Shown here: one piece after another, positions 25,537-34,924 of the stretch | Numbering within the stretch: the stretch's first letter is position 1 | Layout: each line of letters starts with the position of its first letter | NCBI RefSeq assembly: GCF_900098925.1 | Contig: NZ_LT622358.1 | Location: forward strand, 429,305-493,304 | Source of the DNA: Bacillus massiliglaciei | GTDB taxonomy: Bacteria > Bacillota > Bacilli > Bacillales > DSM-1321 | Reading direction: 5' to 3' | Length of the DNA: 64,000 nucleotides | Notes under the pieces: model-generated | Told to the model about the DNA's origin: nothing | Databases searched by the model: none | What the model saw: the letters and a program-made list of their open reading frames with translations, nothing else | Program-made: the position numbers and the translations under genes

Positions 25537-26828
25537 CGGCGCTTGCAGGGATCGTTTTATTCATCAGTTTCTTTTTTCTTCTGTTTTTTGGTATACCAAT
25601 CGCTTTGGCGATCATTATCAGTTCCCTTTTGACATTTACGCTCATCTTACCGTTTGATGTGGCAATTTTGACATCTGCTCAGCGAATGATAACTGGTATT
25701 GATAATTTTACAATGCTGGCTATTCCGTTATTTGTATTGTCAGGAATTATTATGGATAATGGAGGGATTGCATTCCGGCTGATAAATTTCGCAAAGGTTT
25801 TAGTTGGGCGGCTGCCAGGTTCTTTAGCTCATACAAATGCCGTCGGAAATATGTTATTTGGTGCAATTTCCGGATCAAGTGTCGCCTCTGCAGCAGCAAT
25901 GGGGCGGATTATGACCCCGATGCAAAATGCTCAGGGCTACAAAACAACGTATTCAGCGGCAGTCAATATTGCGTCTGCTCCGACTGGATTGCTTATCCCG
26001 CCAAGTTCCCTGTTGATCGTATATTCGCTTGTAAGCGGCGGAACTTCTGTAGCTGCGCTTTTCATAGCTGGCTACATCCCAGGTATTCTCTGGGGGATTG
26101 CCGTTATGATCGTTGCGTTTTTTATGGCGAAAAAGGAAAAATACGCGGTTTCTAAAATGCCTGGAATCCGTGATGTGCTTTACATTATTTGGAGTGCTGT
26201 ACCGAGCCTGCTGCTGATTGTCATCGTAATTGGCGGTATTGTAGGGGGAATCTTTACAGCGACAGAGGGGGCCGCAGTTGCTGTTGTGTATTCAGTTATT
26301 TTGTCACTCTTCTATAAAAATCTGAAGTGGAAAGACATCCCGGCTATCTTCAAAGAAACTATTAATATAACCGGGATGATTCTTTTTCTAATTACGGCAT
26401 CTGCCCTGTTTTCGCTGGTTATGTCTTATACAGGCCTGCCAGAGGCAATGAGTACTGGATTATTGTCTTTAACAGATAACCAATACGGCATTCTGATTAT
26501 TATGATTTTCATTTTACTAGTGATTGGGACGTTTATGGATATTACACCTGCTGTTTTGATATTCACGCCTATTTTCCTGCCGATTGCCGAAACATTCAAT
26601 ATGGACCCTATTCATTTCGGGACGATCTTATGTTTTGCTTTATGTATTGGCAATATGACACCGCCTGTCGGAAGTGTTCTCTTTGTGGGATGCAGTGTCG
26701 CAGGTATCCGCATTGAACATGTAATTAAGACGCTGCTTCCGTTTTTTGCAGCGGTCATTGCGGTATTGCTGCTTGTTGCCTTTATTCCGCAAATCAGTTT
26801 GTTCCTGCCGCAGCTATTTGGATTATAA
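25533..26828 (+). CDS. dctM: TRAP transporter large permease DctM
   Basis: A 431-residue channel subunit with about 12 membrane segments. Family motifs include GIPIALAII, NAVGNMLFGAISGSSVASAAAMG, TGLLIPPSSLLIVYS and GNMTPPVGSVLFVGC. It drives sodium-coupled uptake of the DctP-bound acid. About 100 bases later comes the GH31 gene, with no clear terminator between them. Confidence 0.94.
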   Translation: MTALAGIVLFISFFFLLFFGIPIALAIIISSLLTFTLILPFDVAILTSAQRMITGIDNFTMLAIPLFVLSGIIMDNGGIAFRLINFAKVLVGRLPGSLAHTNAVGNMLFGAISGSSVASAAAMGRIMTPMQNAQGYKTTYSAAVNIASAPTGLLIPPSSLLIVYSLVSGGTSVAALFIAGYIPGILWGIAVMIVAFFMAKKEKYAVSKMPGIRDVLYIIWSAVPSLLLIVIVIGGIVGGIFTATEGAAVAVVYSVILSLFYKNLKWKDIPAIFKETINITGMILFLITASALFSLVMSYTGLPEAMSTGLLSLTDNQYGILIIMIFILLVIGTFMDITPAVLIFTPIFLPIAETFNMDPIHFGTILCFALCIGNMTPPVGSVLFVGCSVAGIRIEHVIKTLLPFFAAVIAVLLLVAFIPQISLFLPQLFGL

Positions 26829-26942
26829 ATTGAACCAAGGCTGTGCCGGCTTCTCTAAAACATTCGATTAAGAGATTACTGCGCGTAGAATCATCAGATG
26901 GTCATCAAATTTTATAATTGAGAATACGGAAAGGTGAGTATA

Positions 26943-29342
26943 ATGTCCTTAAAAGAAAACTATCCATTTCAAATCATAGATGAAAAAAGCAATGTTTTAA
27001 CGTTTCAATTAGAACATTCAGAAGTTATAGCCAGAATTTTTGTATTAGAGAAAGATCTGATACGAGTGCTGATATCAAAAGGGGATGAGCTGAAGGTGAA
27101 AAAAACTTGGCTTGTCGCTCCGGGAATGGATGACGTTCCGTTTGAAGGAAGAGATCGACTGGACTTGTCACCGTTCTCACTTCCAGCATATACGTTTCAA
27201 GACCAAGGCAGCTATTGCATGGTTGAAACCGAAAAGTTAAAACTGCATATTGAGCTGAATGGATTTAAAATTACCTGGTTCTCCAAAGACAGGGATGGAA
27301 ATGAACAGCAAATTGCAGCAGATCGAAATACTCAGGCTTATAACTTCGATGGCTCATTAGGGGAAGGGATTTTCCATTATCTCAAGCGTACAGCAGATGA
27401 ACAGTATTTCGGGCTGGGGGAGAAAAGCGGAGAAACTGACCGTTACGGAAAGCGCTACCGGATGTTAAGTATAGATCCAATGGGTTATGATGCACAGCAT
27501 ACGGATCCATTATATAAACATATTCCTTTTTATATCACGAGAAATAGCCAAACCAGTCTGTCTTTCGGCATCTTTTATGACAATATGGCACAGAGTGTTT
27601 TTGATATGGGAAATGAAATGGATAATTATCATGGCTGGTATCGATACTATCAATCTATGGCGGGAGACTTAGATTATTATTTGATTTTAGGGCCTGAAGT
27701 GAAAGATGTTGTAAAAAAATACTCTTGGCTGACGGGCAAAACCATTTTTGCCCCTAAATGGAGTTTTGGATATTCTGGTTCAACGATGACCTATACAGAT
27801 GCCCCTGACGCGCAGGATCAATTGAAAAAGTTCATTGAAGAATGTGAAGAACACGATATCATTTGTGAATCATTCCAATTATCTTCTGGATATACATCTA
27901 TTAAAGATAAGCGTTATGTGTTCAATTGGAATACTGATAAGTTTCCCGATGCGAAAGGGTTTATAAAGGAGTACCACGAAAAAGGCGTAAGACTTTGCGC
28001 AAATATCAAACCGGCATTGCTGAAAGATCACCCATTGTTCAATGAATTAAAAGAAAAGAAATTGTTTATTTTGAATGAAAATGGCGAAGTGGAGATGGCG
28101 CAATTCTGGGATGAAGTTGGTGCGTATCTTGATTTTACGAATGAAGAGTCCATTAACTGGTGGAAGCAAAAGGTCAAAGAACAGCTGTTAGAGTACGGAA
28201 TAGACTCCACTTGGAATGATAATAATGAATTTGAGATTTGGGCTAAAAACGTTGTTTGCAATGGCTTTGGTGAGGAAACGAACTTTGAAAATATACGGGC
28301 CATTCAGCCGCTTCTTATGATGAAAGCTTCTTATGAAGCACAAAAGGAGTTTGCTCCTGAGATCAGACCGTATTTAATTTCTAGATCAGGAAGTCCGGGA
28401 ATGCAGCGTTATGTTCAAACATGGTCTGGAGATAACTATACAAGCTGGAAATCGTTGAAATACAATATTAAAATGGGAATTGGATTAAGCTTATCTGGTA
28501 TTTATAATATTGGTCATGATATCGGCGGTTTTTCAGGTCCGGCTCCGGAACCGGAATTATTAGTTAGATGGGTACAGAATGGCGTTTTCCATCCGCGCTT
28601 TACGATCCATTCCTGGAATGATGATAAAACGGTTAATGTCCCTTGGATGTATGAGGAAGATGCGGGTCTTATCCGAAATCTCATCAAGTTCCGTCATCGT
28701 ATCATTCCATATCTATATACGGCGCTGTACCGAGCACATGAAAAGTACGAACCGATTATTCGTCCGACTTTTTATGAATTTGAAGCAGATGAAAAAACAT
28801 TTGAAGAAAATGATGATTTCATGCTGGGTGAATCAATGCTCGTTGCTTCTGTAGTTGAAAAAGGACAGAGGGAACGCTCTGTATATTTACCGAAATACGA
28901 AGAAGGCTGGTATGATTTCCATACTTCCGACTGGTATGAAGGAGGGCAAACTGTTTCGCTCCCCGCACCATTGGCCTATAACCCTTTGTTAATAAAAGCT
29001 GGAAGTATTATACCTATCAATGATGCTGAAGTTTCATTTGCGGATAAAGAAAAGGACGGGCGGGGCTTCTTGCTGTTCCCTGTTAAACAATCAGGGAGCA
29101 CCTTCTATGAGCTTTATGAGGATGATGGCATCTCAGCTAATTACCGGGTAAATCATACAATGATTTCAGTTCAAATGGATGCTGATCAAGAAGCGATAAA
29201 AGTAAGCCTTAAAGTGAAAGGAGAATATGAACTTCCATACAGCACATTGCGTTTTTATTTACCTGAAAACGAACAAAGAAGATTATATATAAATGGTGAA
29301 GAACCATCAAGGAATAACAGCAGTTACACAGTACATCTGTAA
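26943..29342 (+). CDS. Glycoside hydrolase family 31 enzyme
   Basis: A cytoplasmic retaining alpha-glycosidase of about 799 residues. The nucleophile is Asp426 in STWNDNNEFEIW and the acid/base is Asp497 in QTWSGDNYTSW. The N-terminal beta-sandwich and C-terminal beta domains of GH31 are present. It lacks a signal peptide, so the substrate is imported first. Context (TRAP transporter, UxaC) suggests an alpha-linked uronoside, but GH31 also has glucosidases, xylosidases and sulfoquinovosidases. ATG at 26943 fits AAAGGTGA better than the upstream GTG. Confidence 0.9.
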   Translation: MSLKENYPFQIIDEKSNVLTFQLEHSEVIARIFVLEKDLIRVLISKGDELKVKKTWLVAPGMDDVPFEGRDRLDLSPFSLPAYTFQDQGSYCMVETEKLKLHIELNGFKITWFSKDRDGNEQQIAADRNTQAYNFDGSLGEGIFHYLKRTADEQYFGLGEKSGETDRYGKRYRMLSIDPMGYDAQHTDPLYKHIPFYITRNSQTSLSFGIFYDNMAQSVFDMGNEMDNYHGWYRYYQSMAGDLDYYLILGPEVKDVVKKYSWLTGKTIFAPKWSFGYSGSTMTYTDAPDAQDQLKKFIEECEEHDIICESFQLSSGYTSIKDKRYVFNWNTDKFPDAKGFIKEYHEKGVRLCANIKPALLKDHPLFNELKEKKLFILNENGEVEMAQFWDEVGAYLDFTNEESINWWKQKVKEQLLEYGIDSTWNDNNEFEIWAKNVVCNGFGEETNFENIRAIQPLLMMKASYEAQKEFAPEIRPYLISRSGSPGMQRYVQTWSGDNYTSWKSLKYNIKMGIGLSLSGIYNIGHDIGGFSGPAPEPELLVRWVQNGVFHPRFTIHSWNDDKTVNVPWMYEEDAGLIRNLIKFRHRIIPYLYTALYRAHEKYEPIIRPTFYEFEADEKTFEENDDFMLGESMLVASVVEKGQRERSVYLPKYEEGWYDFHTSDWYEGGQTVSLPAPLAYNPLLIKAGSIIPINDAEVSFADKEKDGRGFLLFPVKQSGSTFYELYEDDGISANYRVNHTMISVQMDADQEAIKVSLKVKGEYELPYSTLRFYLPENEQRRLYINGEEPSRNNSSYTVHL

Positions 29343-29457
29343 AAGCTGCTCCCCGAAGGCAGAGGGATCGATTGATGGGGGAACAGAACAGGGGGCTGCA
29401 GGCCGAAGCGGTGCTCCCCGGAAAGTGTCCCTGAAACAAAAATCCTTTACACCTAGC

Positions 29458-29500
29458 AAAAAATATCAAATTTCCCGCCTGAGGAAATTTGATATTTTTA
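29458..29500. terminator. Bidirectional terminator after GH31 gene
   Basis: AAATATCAAATTTCC and GGAAATTTGATATTT form a perfect 15-bp stem with a seven-base loop, flanked by A and T tracts. Bases 29343-29457 hold no gene. Confidence 0.88.
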
Positions 29501-29591
29501 TATGACCCAGCTTACCTTATTCTGACCTTGTTAAAAATCAGTAAATGAAATACATTGCGTATCGCTGAATGCAGCATGCAGGGCAGCCGCT

Positions 29592-30755
29592 TCATTCGGC
29601 TTCAAGCTGAAGCGTGGAAATATGAAAAAACTGTTTAATGCCAAGCGCACAAGCACCGAGAACACAAGCTTGTTTCCCAAGGTTTGAGACGTATAGGTGC
29701 TTGTAATGGCTAATGTTCGATACTAAGTTATCTTCAATGCGTGCAACCGATTCTGGATATACGCGCAGCAGTTCACTGTTCAGCACGACAACAGCAGGAT
29801 TATATAAGTTAATCATGTTGTTTAGGCCGACACTTAAATAAAGAATAAACGAATCCAGCATCTCAACAACTGTTTCGTCATTTTCCTGCAGCCAGCCGCA
29901 CACATCGTCAAGTGTGACGTAATCACGGCCTTTTTTTTCAGCGAGCTCATGATAAAAGGCAGATTCTGAGCCGTATTGTTCCCAGCAGCCTTTATTTCCG
30001 CAGCTGCACGGTTTACCGTTTGGGACGATAATCATATGGCCGGGTTCACCCGCAAAGCCGTCTTCTCCTTTGTAAAACGACTCATTCATCATAATGCCCA
30101 GTCCAATACCGGAAGAGAGGCTGGCGCCAAGCAGGTTTTTCGCGTCGTGATGTTCAAAAACCCGCTCTGCCAATGAACAGAGATTTGCATTGTTTTCAAT
30201 CGTGACCGAAATTCCTGCTGCCTGTTCTAAATCTTCTTTCAGCTTCACATTATTCCAGCCGAGGCGGGGGACAAAATGTACTTCCTCTTTCAGTGTGACC
30301 AGTCCGTGGATGCCGACAACGACACTGACCAGCCCATAGCGGCTGGAAGAAACCTGTTCTTGAAAATGGGCAATTTGCTGAGATGCTGTCTGAATGATAT
30401 CCTCATAGTTCATAGAGCTAAGCGGCACGGTTTCAAGGGAAATCAGCTTGCCGAGCAAATCCGACAGAGCAAACGTCATAGTTCCATAATCGAGATCAAT
30501 GCCAAGTGCAAATCCGGCTTCCCGGTTGATCGAAAGCATGATTGGACGCCGGCCGACAGAATGGTGCTCATGACGGGTTTCAATAATCAGCTCATCATCA
30601 AGCAAGTCTGCTGCCTGAACAGAAATCGTTGCCCGGGTTAAAGCTGTCAATTTTGATAAATCTGCCCGTGAAATCATTTTTTTTTCAATGATTTTTTGTA
30701 AAATCAGCGAGCGGTTAATTTGCTTTATGTATGCAGCATCGCCCGTTGCGGCCAT
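29592..30755 (-). CDS. ROK-family (XylR-like) transcriptional repressor
   Basis: A 387-residue protein with an N-terminal winged helix (about 8-70; ISRADLSKLTALTRATIS) and a C-terminal ROK sugar-kinase-like domain. The ROK zinc site is GKPCSCGNKGCWEQ (Cys250, 252, 257) with His240 in EPGHM. It is divergent from uxaC and is predicted to bind the palindromes at 23941, 30845 and 31134, including its own promoter. The inducer is probably a uronate or its glycoside. Confidence 0.9.
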   Translation of the reverse strand: MAATGDAAYIKQINRSLILQKIIEKKMISRADLSKLTALTRATISVQAADLLDDELIIETRHEHHSVGRRPIMLSINREAGFALGIDLDYGTMTFALSDLLGKLISLETVPLSSMNYEDIIQTASQQIAHFQEQVSSSRYGLVSVVVGIHGLVTLKEEVHFVPRLGWNNVKLKEDLEQAAGISVTIENNANLCSLAERVFEHHDAKNLLGASLSSGIGLGIMMNESFYKGEDGFAGEPGHMIIVPNGKPCSCGNKGCWEQYGSESAFYHELAEKKGRDYVTLDDVCGWLQENDETVVEMLDSFILYLSVGLNNMINLYNPAVVVLNSELLRVYPESVARIEDNLVSNISHYKHLYVSNLGKQACVLGACALGIKQFFHISTLQLEAE

Positions 30756-30833
30756 AAAAACTTCCTCCTTCGTTTAATTACGGTTTTACTCGAAAAAAAG
30801 AGTGGTTGCACCAAAAAAATAAATAATACAGTT

Positions 30834-30863
30834 ATTATACAATAATTTGTTTGGTAAACAAAT
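30834..30863 (-). promoter_or_regulatory. ROK gene promoter with overlapping operator
   Basis: On the minus strand TTGTTT, 16 bases, TATAAT (30834-30839). The palindrome ATTTGTTTGGTAAACAAAT (30845-30863) covers the -35 box and spacer, so the repressor should shut off its own gene. Confidence 0.75.
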
Positions 30864-31215
30864 AAGGCTTGCCAATAAATAAAATCGTTTACTTTAGAAG
30901 AGGAAGAAAATGATTTTCAAGGAAGGAGTAAAAGAGCATTGCCCAAGACTGTCCCCGCTCGGTGAAAAAGAAGGTTCATTCTAGAACCGAGTAAAAAATG
31001 TAAAAAAAATCGAAATAGTTAGGGAGTGCTGTTCCACGACATCATTCTCCTGAGAAAATACTGTAAAAGTTACAAGCCTGAGGCTTTTTAGTTCATGATT
31101 GACGGATGATTTGACACATGATAATTTATAATTAATTCGTTTGGTAAACAAATTAAGATAACGGACTTTGAAAGGGTTTACAAATATTGATAAATTTATT
31201 GAAGGAGGAAGACTC
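30864..31215 (+). promoter_or_regulatory. uxaC promoter region with third operator
   Basis: AATTCGTTTGGTAAACAAATT (31134-31154, one base longer than the core) is almost identical to the repressor-gene site. It follows A/T-rich promoter elements (TTGACG near 31099 or TTGACA near 31112, and TATAAT near 31127; exact pairing uncertain). A weak cre-like TAAAATCGTTTACT is at about 30880. The remainder, 30895-31090, contains only small hairpins. Confidence 0.7.
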
Positions 31216-32703
31216 ATGACTTCGTTTTTGACAAAAGACTTCTTGCTATACAACGAAACAGCTATTGCTCTTTATGAAAAAGCAGCAAAAGACCTGCCAG
31301 TTTTTGATTTTCATTGCCATCTTGATCCAAAGGAAATTTGGGAGAATAAACCGTATAAAAATATTACCCAGCTTTGGCTTGGAGGAGACCATTATAAATG
31401 GCGCCTCCTCCGCATTCACGGTATTGAAGAGGAACGTATTACTGGAAATGCAAGTGACTGGGAGAAGTTCGAAGCTTGGGCAGAGACAGTTCCATATTTA
31501 GTCGGCAATCCGCTTTACCATTGGACACATATGGAATTAAAAAAATATTTTGGGATCGACAAGCTGCTGACGCCTGCTACAGCAAAAGAAATTTGGGAAG
31601 AATGCAACAAAAAATTACAGCAGCCGGGCTATTATCCGCGTGATTTCATCAATAGATCAAATGTGGCTTTTATCGGTACGACGGATGATCCGGTATCTAA
31701 TTTACGCTATCACAGGCTGCTGGCTGAGGATGAGACGTTCCGCATCACCGTTGCACCGACATTCAGGCCGGATGGCGCCTTATTCATTGAACGCCCCAAA
31801 TTTATCGAATGGATAGCTAAGCTGTCTGATATATCAGGTATTAAAATAGAGACATTTGAAGATTTTTTAAAGGGTTTGCAGCAGCGTGTTGATTTCTTCC
31901 ATGAAAATGGAGGCCGGGCATCTGACCATGATGTGCAAAAAATGGTTTATACAGAGACAACAAAACAAGAAGCAGCGCAGATCTTTGCTAAACGCCAAAA
32001 GAAAGAAACATTAACAGAAGAAGAGGTGCTGCGCTACCGTTCGTTCATATTAAAAGAGCTGGGGAAAATGTACGCAGCAAAAGAATGGGTCATGCAGCTT
32101 CATATAGGCGCAATGCGCAGCAATAATACACCGATGAAGGAGAAGCTTGGACCAGACACAGGATTTGACTCACCGGGAGATGGCGATGTGGCAGAAGGAT
32201 TATCACGCTTTTTGGATGCGCTTGAAACGGAAGGCAGCCTGCCGAGGACGATTCTGTTTAATTTAAATCCGAAAGACAATCCAGTGCTTGCGGCAATGAC
32301 CGGCAACTTCTCTGAAGCAGGAGTGCCAGGGAAAATCCAATTCGGTTCTGCTTGGTGGTTTAACGATCATATAGACGGGATGGAGCAACAAATGAAAACT
32401 CTTGCAAATGTAGGAATGCTCAGCCACTTTATCGGTATGCTGACGGATTCACGCAGCTTTATTTCATACGAACGGCATGATTATTTCCGCCGCATTGTAT
32501 GTAATCTGCTTGGCGAATGGGCAGAACAGGGGAAAGCAGTGAATAATATTGAATTTTTAGCACAAATGGTCCGCAATATCGGTTATGAAAATGCTAAGAG
32601 ATACTTTTTAACGCGCAAAGGAGGAACTGGAAATGGGAATTCTACAGGAGCTGTTAAAGGACATACCGGTGCCGAGAATGATGAAAGTAAGACAGCGCTT
32701 TGA
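31216..32703 (+). CDS. uxaC: Uronate isomerase UxaC
   Basis: Converts D-glucuronate to D-fructuronate and D-galacturonate to D-tagaturonate. The amidohydrolase-type metal motif HCH is at residues 33-35 (VFDFHCHLDPKEIWENK). ATG at 31216 follows GGAGGAAGACTC. The protein is 495 residues, some 20-25 longer than usual: after RYFLTRKG it reads through the larA-like ribosome binding site and start in another frame, overlapping that gene by 71 bases. The extra tail is Gly/Ser-rich and probably not functional. Confidence 0.94.
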   Translation: MTSFLTKDFLLYNETAIALYEKAAKDLPVFDFHCHLDPKEIWENKPYKNITQLWLGGDHYKWRLLRIHGIEEERITGNASDWEKFEAWAETVPYLVGNPLYHWTHMELKKYFGIDKLLTPATAKEIWEECNKKLQQPGYYPRDFINRSNVAFIGTTDDPVSNLRYHRLLAEDETFRITVAPTFRPDGALFIERPKFIEWIAKLSDISGIKIETFEDFLKGLQQRVDFFHENGGRASDHDVQKMVYTETTKQEAAQIFAKRQKKETLTEEEVLRYRSFILKELGKMYAAKEWVMQLHIGAMRSNNTPMKEKLGPDTGFDSPGDGDVAEGLSRFLDALETEGSLPRTILFNLNPKDNPVLAAMTGNFSEAGVPGKIQFGSAWWFNDHIDGMEQQMKTLANVGMLSHFIGMLTDSRSFISYERHDYFRRIVCNLLGEWAEQGKAVNNIEFLAQMVRNIGYENAKRYFLTRKGGTGNGNSTGAVKGHTGAENDESKTAL

Positions 32704-33901
32704 TAATCAACAGATTGAAGATTTGACTGCCGCGTTAAATGACAAACTTAATCAAGAAAAAATAATTTCCCTTATAAAGCCGGGCATGTCGATTGCTGTC
32801 GCAGTCGGCAGCCGGGGAGTGGACCGAATTGTTGAAATCACAGCTGCAACGATTGCTTTTTTAAAAGAATGCGGAGCAGAGCCGTTTATCGTGCCAAGCA
32901 TGGGAAGCCATGGCGGTGCGACAGCGGAAGGGCAGAGGGATGTCCTTCGCCATCTGGGTGTTACCGAGGAAAGCGCAGGTGCACCAATTCGTTCCACGAT
33001 GGAGGTCGTGAAGCTTGGTGAGCTGGAAAACGGATTGCCGGTCTATATTGACAAGTTTGCTTCTGAAGCGGACGGCCTCGTTGTCATTAACCGGATTAAA
33101 CCGCATACCGCTTTTCGCGGACCGGTAGAGAGCGGCATAATGAAAATGATCAGTATTGGCCTCGGGAAGCAAAAAGGGGCAGAAGCATGCCACCAGATGG
33201 GCTTTAAGTATATGGCGGAAAACGTACCGGCCATGGCGCAAATTATCATGAACGAGCGGCCGTTCCTTTTCGGAGTGGCGACAGTTGAAAACGCCTTTGA
33301 TAAAGCGGCAATTGCGGATGTATTGATGAAGCAGGATATTATGGTTCATGAAAAACTGCTGCAGGTTAAGGCGAAAGAAATGCTGCCAAAGCTGTTTTTT
33401 GATCAGATAGATGTCCTGGTAATTGATGAAATCGGAAAAAATATTAGCGGAGACGGCATGGATCCGAACATTACCGGCCGCTTTCCAACCCCTTATGCAA
33501 CAGGAGGTCCGGATGTAAGTAAAATGGTCGTGCTGGACTTAACACATGAAACAGAAGGAAATGCCAATGGAGTGGGGACAGCTGATTTTACAACACAGCG
33601 GCTCGTAGACAAAATGGACCGTGAAGCAACATATGCCAATGGCCTGACCTCAACGGTTTGCGCGCCGACAAAAATTGCGACGACCCTGGCGAATGACCAA
33701 GAAGCGATCAAAGCAGCGATTAAAACATGCAATATTTTAGACTTTACGGAGGTCAAATTGGTCCGCATCAAAAATACCCTGGAAATAGCGGAAATTGAAG
33801 TATCAGAAGCATTGTATAATTATGTGAAAGATCATCCGCAATTAGAGGCTGTCACAGAGCCGGCGGAATGGAATTTTGACGAGAACGGAAATCTAGCTTA
33901 A
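32633..33901 (+). CDS. LarA-family (DUF2088) racemase/epimerase-like protein
   Basis: A 422-residue homologue of nickel-pincer lactate racemase LarA. Conserved parts include GSRG near residue 60, VPSMGSHGGATAEGQ near 82-96, and NRIKPHTAFRGPVESGIMK near 143-160. Known LarA relatives racemise or epimerise 2-hydroxy acids, including aldonates. Sitting between uxaC and an SDR, it may epimerise an aldonate intermediate. Whether the nickel-pincer cofactor genes (larB, larC, larE) exist elsewhere is unknown. Good AAAGGAGG site inside the uxaC end. Confidence 0.78.
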   Translation: MGILQELLKDIPVPRMMKVRQRFDNQQIEDLTAALNDKLNQEKIISLIKPGMSIAVAVGSRGVDRIVEITAATIAFLKECGAEPFIVPSMGSHGGATAEGQRDVLRHLGVTEESAGAPIRSTMEVVKLGELENGLPVYIDKFASEADGLVVINRIKPHTAFRGPVESGIMKMISIGLGKQKGAEACHQMGFKYMAENVPAMAQIIMNERPFLFGVATVENAFDKAAIADVLMKQDIMVHEKLLQVKAKEMLPKLFFDQIDVLVIDEIGKNISGDGMDPNITGRFPTPYATGGPDVSKMVVLDLTHETEGNANGVGTADFTTQRLVDKMDREATYANGLTSTVCAPTKIATTLANDQEAIKAAIKTCNILDFTEVKLVRIKNTLEIAEIEVSEALYNYVKDHPQLEAVTEPAEWNFDENGNLA

Positions 33902-33919
33902 TTCTTGGGAGGGAATAGC

Positions 33920-34690
33920 ATGAACACACTATTTGATTTAAGCGGAAAAACAGTGGCAGCAATCGGCGGCAACAGTGTGCTTGGTTCATCCATGGCAAAA
34001 GGGCTGGCTGCCCACGGGGCGAAAATTGCGATTGTTGGGCGTAATCTTGAAAAAGCAGAAGCAGTTGTAAAGGAAATTCAAGAAATGGGCGGAGAAGCCA
34101 AAGCGTTTCAGGCAGATGTTGTCTCACGGAATCAGCTGGAGAAAGCGGCAGCCGATATTGAAGCATGGAGCGGGGGGGTTGATATTTTGTTAAATGCACC
34201 TGGAAAAAACAGTGCCACGCCATTTTTTGAATTGGAGATGGACGAATGGGATGATATTATGGATGTCAATTTAAAGGGCATTGTGGTAACATGCCAAGTT
34301 TTTGCAAAAAAAATGATTGAACAAAAGCGGAAAGGCAGCATTATTAATATCTCATCCGTTTCCTCGACGACGCCGCTGTCTAAAGTGTTTACCTACTCTG
34401 TGTCAAAGGCAGGATTAAATAGTGTAACGCAATTTTTGGCGCGGGAGTTTGCACCAGAAGGTATTCGCGTAAATGCTATTATACCAGGATTCTTTCCAGC
34501 AGAACAAAACCGGAAAATTTTAAGTGAAGAACGGACAGCATCTATTATGAATCATACACCAATGAAGCGTTTTGGCAATCCGGACGAATTACAGGGGGCC
34601 GCTGTATTCTTAGCATCTGATAAGGCATCCAGTTTTGTAACAGGGACTGTGATCCGAGTAGACGGCGGATTCGGCAGCATGACAATTTAA
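33920..34690 (+). CDS. SDR oxidoreductase, candidate fructuronate reductase (UxuB-like)
   Basis: A 256-residue SDR. The cofactor loop is AAIGGNSVLGSSMA near residues 13-26, NAPGKN replaces the usual NNAG near 93, and the catalytic Ser and Tyr-x-x-x-Lys are in NISSVSS and YSVSKAGL. B. subtilis UxuB (YjmF) is also an SDR acting after UxaC, so reduction of fructuronate or tagaturonate is the best guess. The unusual cofactor loop makes this uncertain. GGGAGGG precedes the ATG; it is the last gene of the uxaC unit. Confidence 0.75.
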   Translation: MNTLFDLSGKTVAAIGGNSVLGSSMAKGLAAHGAKIAIVGRNLEKAEAVVKEIQEMGGEAKAFQADVVSRNQLEKAAADIEAWSGGVDILLNAPGKNSATPFFELEMDEWDDIMDVNLKGIVVTCQVFAKKMIEQKRKGSIINISSVSSTTPLSKVFTYSVSKAGLNSVTQFLAREFAPEGIRVNAIIPGFFPAEQNRKILSEERTASIMNHTPMKRFGNPDELQGAAVFLASDKASSFVTGTVIRVDGGFGSMTI

Positions 34691-34706
34691 CAGGAAGGAT
34701 GACAGC

Positions 34707-34814
34707 ATGGCAGAGGAAAGATACAGGAAAACCGCGATAATTTTTCAGAAACGGTTTCATCAGATGAACGGCTGGAGCCGTCTTTTTAAAAAAGATTTGC
34801 ATGTTTTCCCGTGA
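34707..34814 (+). other. Possible 35-residue ORF or gene remnant
   Basis: Begins MAEERYRKTAIIFQKRF with an AGGAAGGATGACAGC leader, but stops after 35 codons. It has no family and is followed by decayed genes, so it may be the start of a deleted gene. Confidence 0.3.
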
Positions 34815-34924
34815 GCTTCCATCCCTTTGCCTGCCTGTAAATCTCGCCGAAGGCAAAAAACAAAAGCAGAAAAGGATAAAAGGGTATACAAGCCTTTTTT
34901 AAAATGTTGTAAGATTAAGGGAGA

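Noticed and set aside
32861-33349. Minus-strand frame of 162 codons inside the LarA-like gene
   Set aside because: Antisense shadow of a conserved gene.
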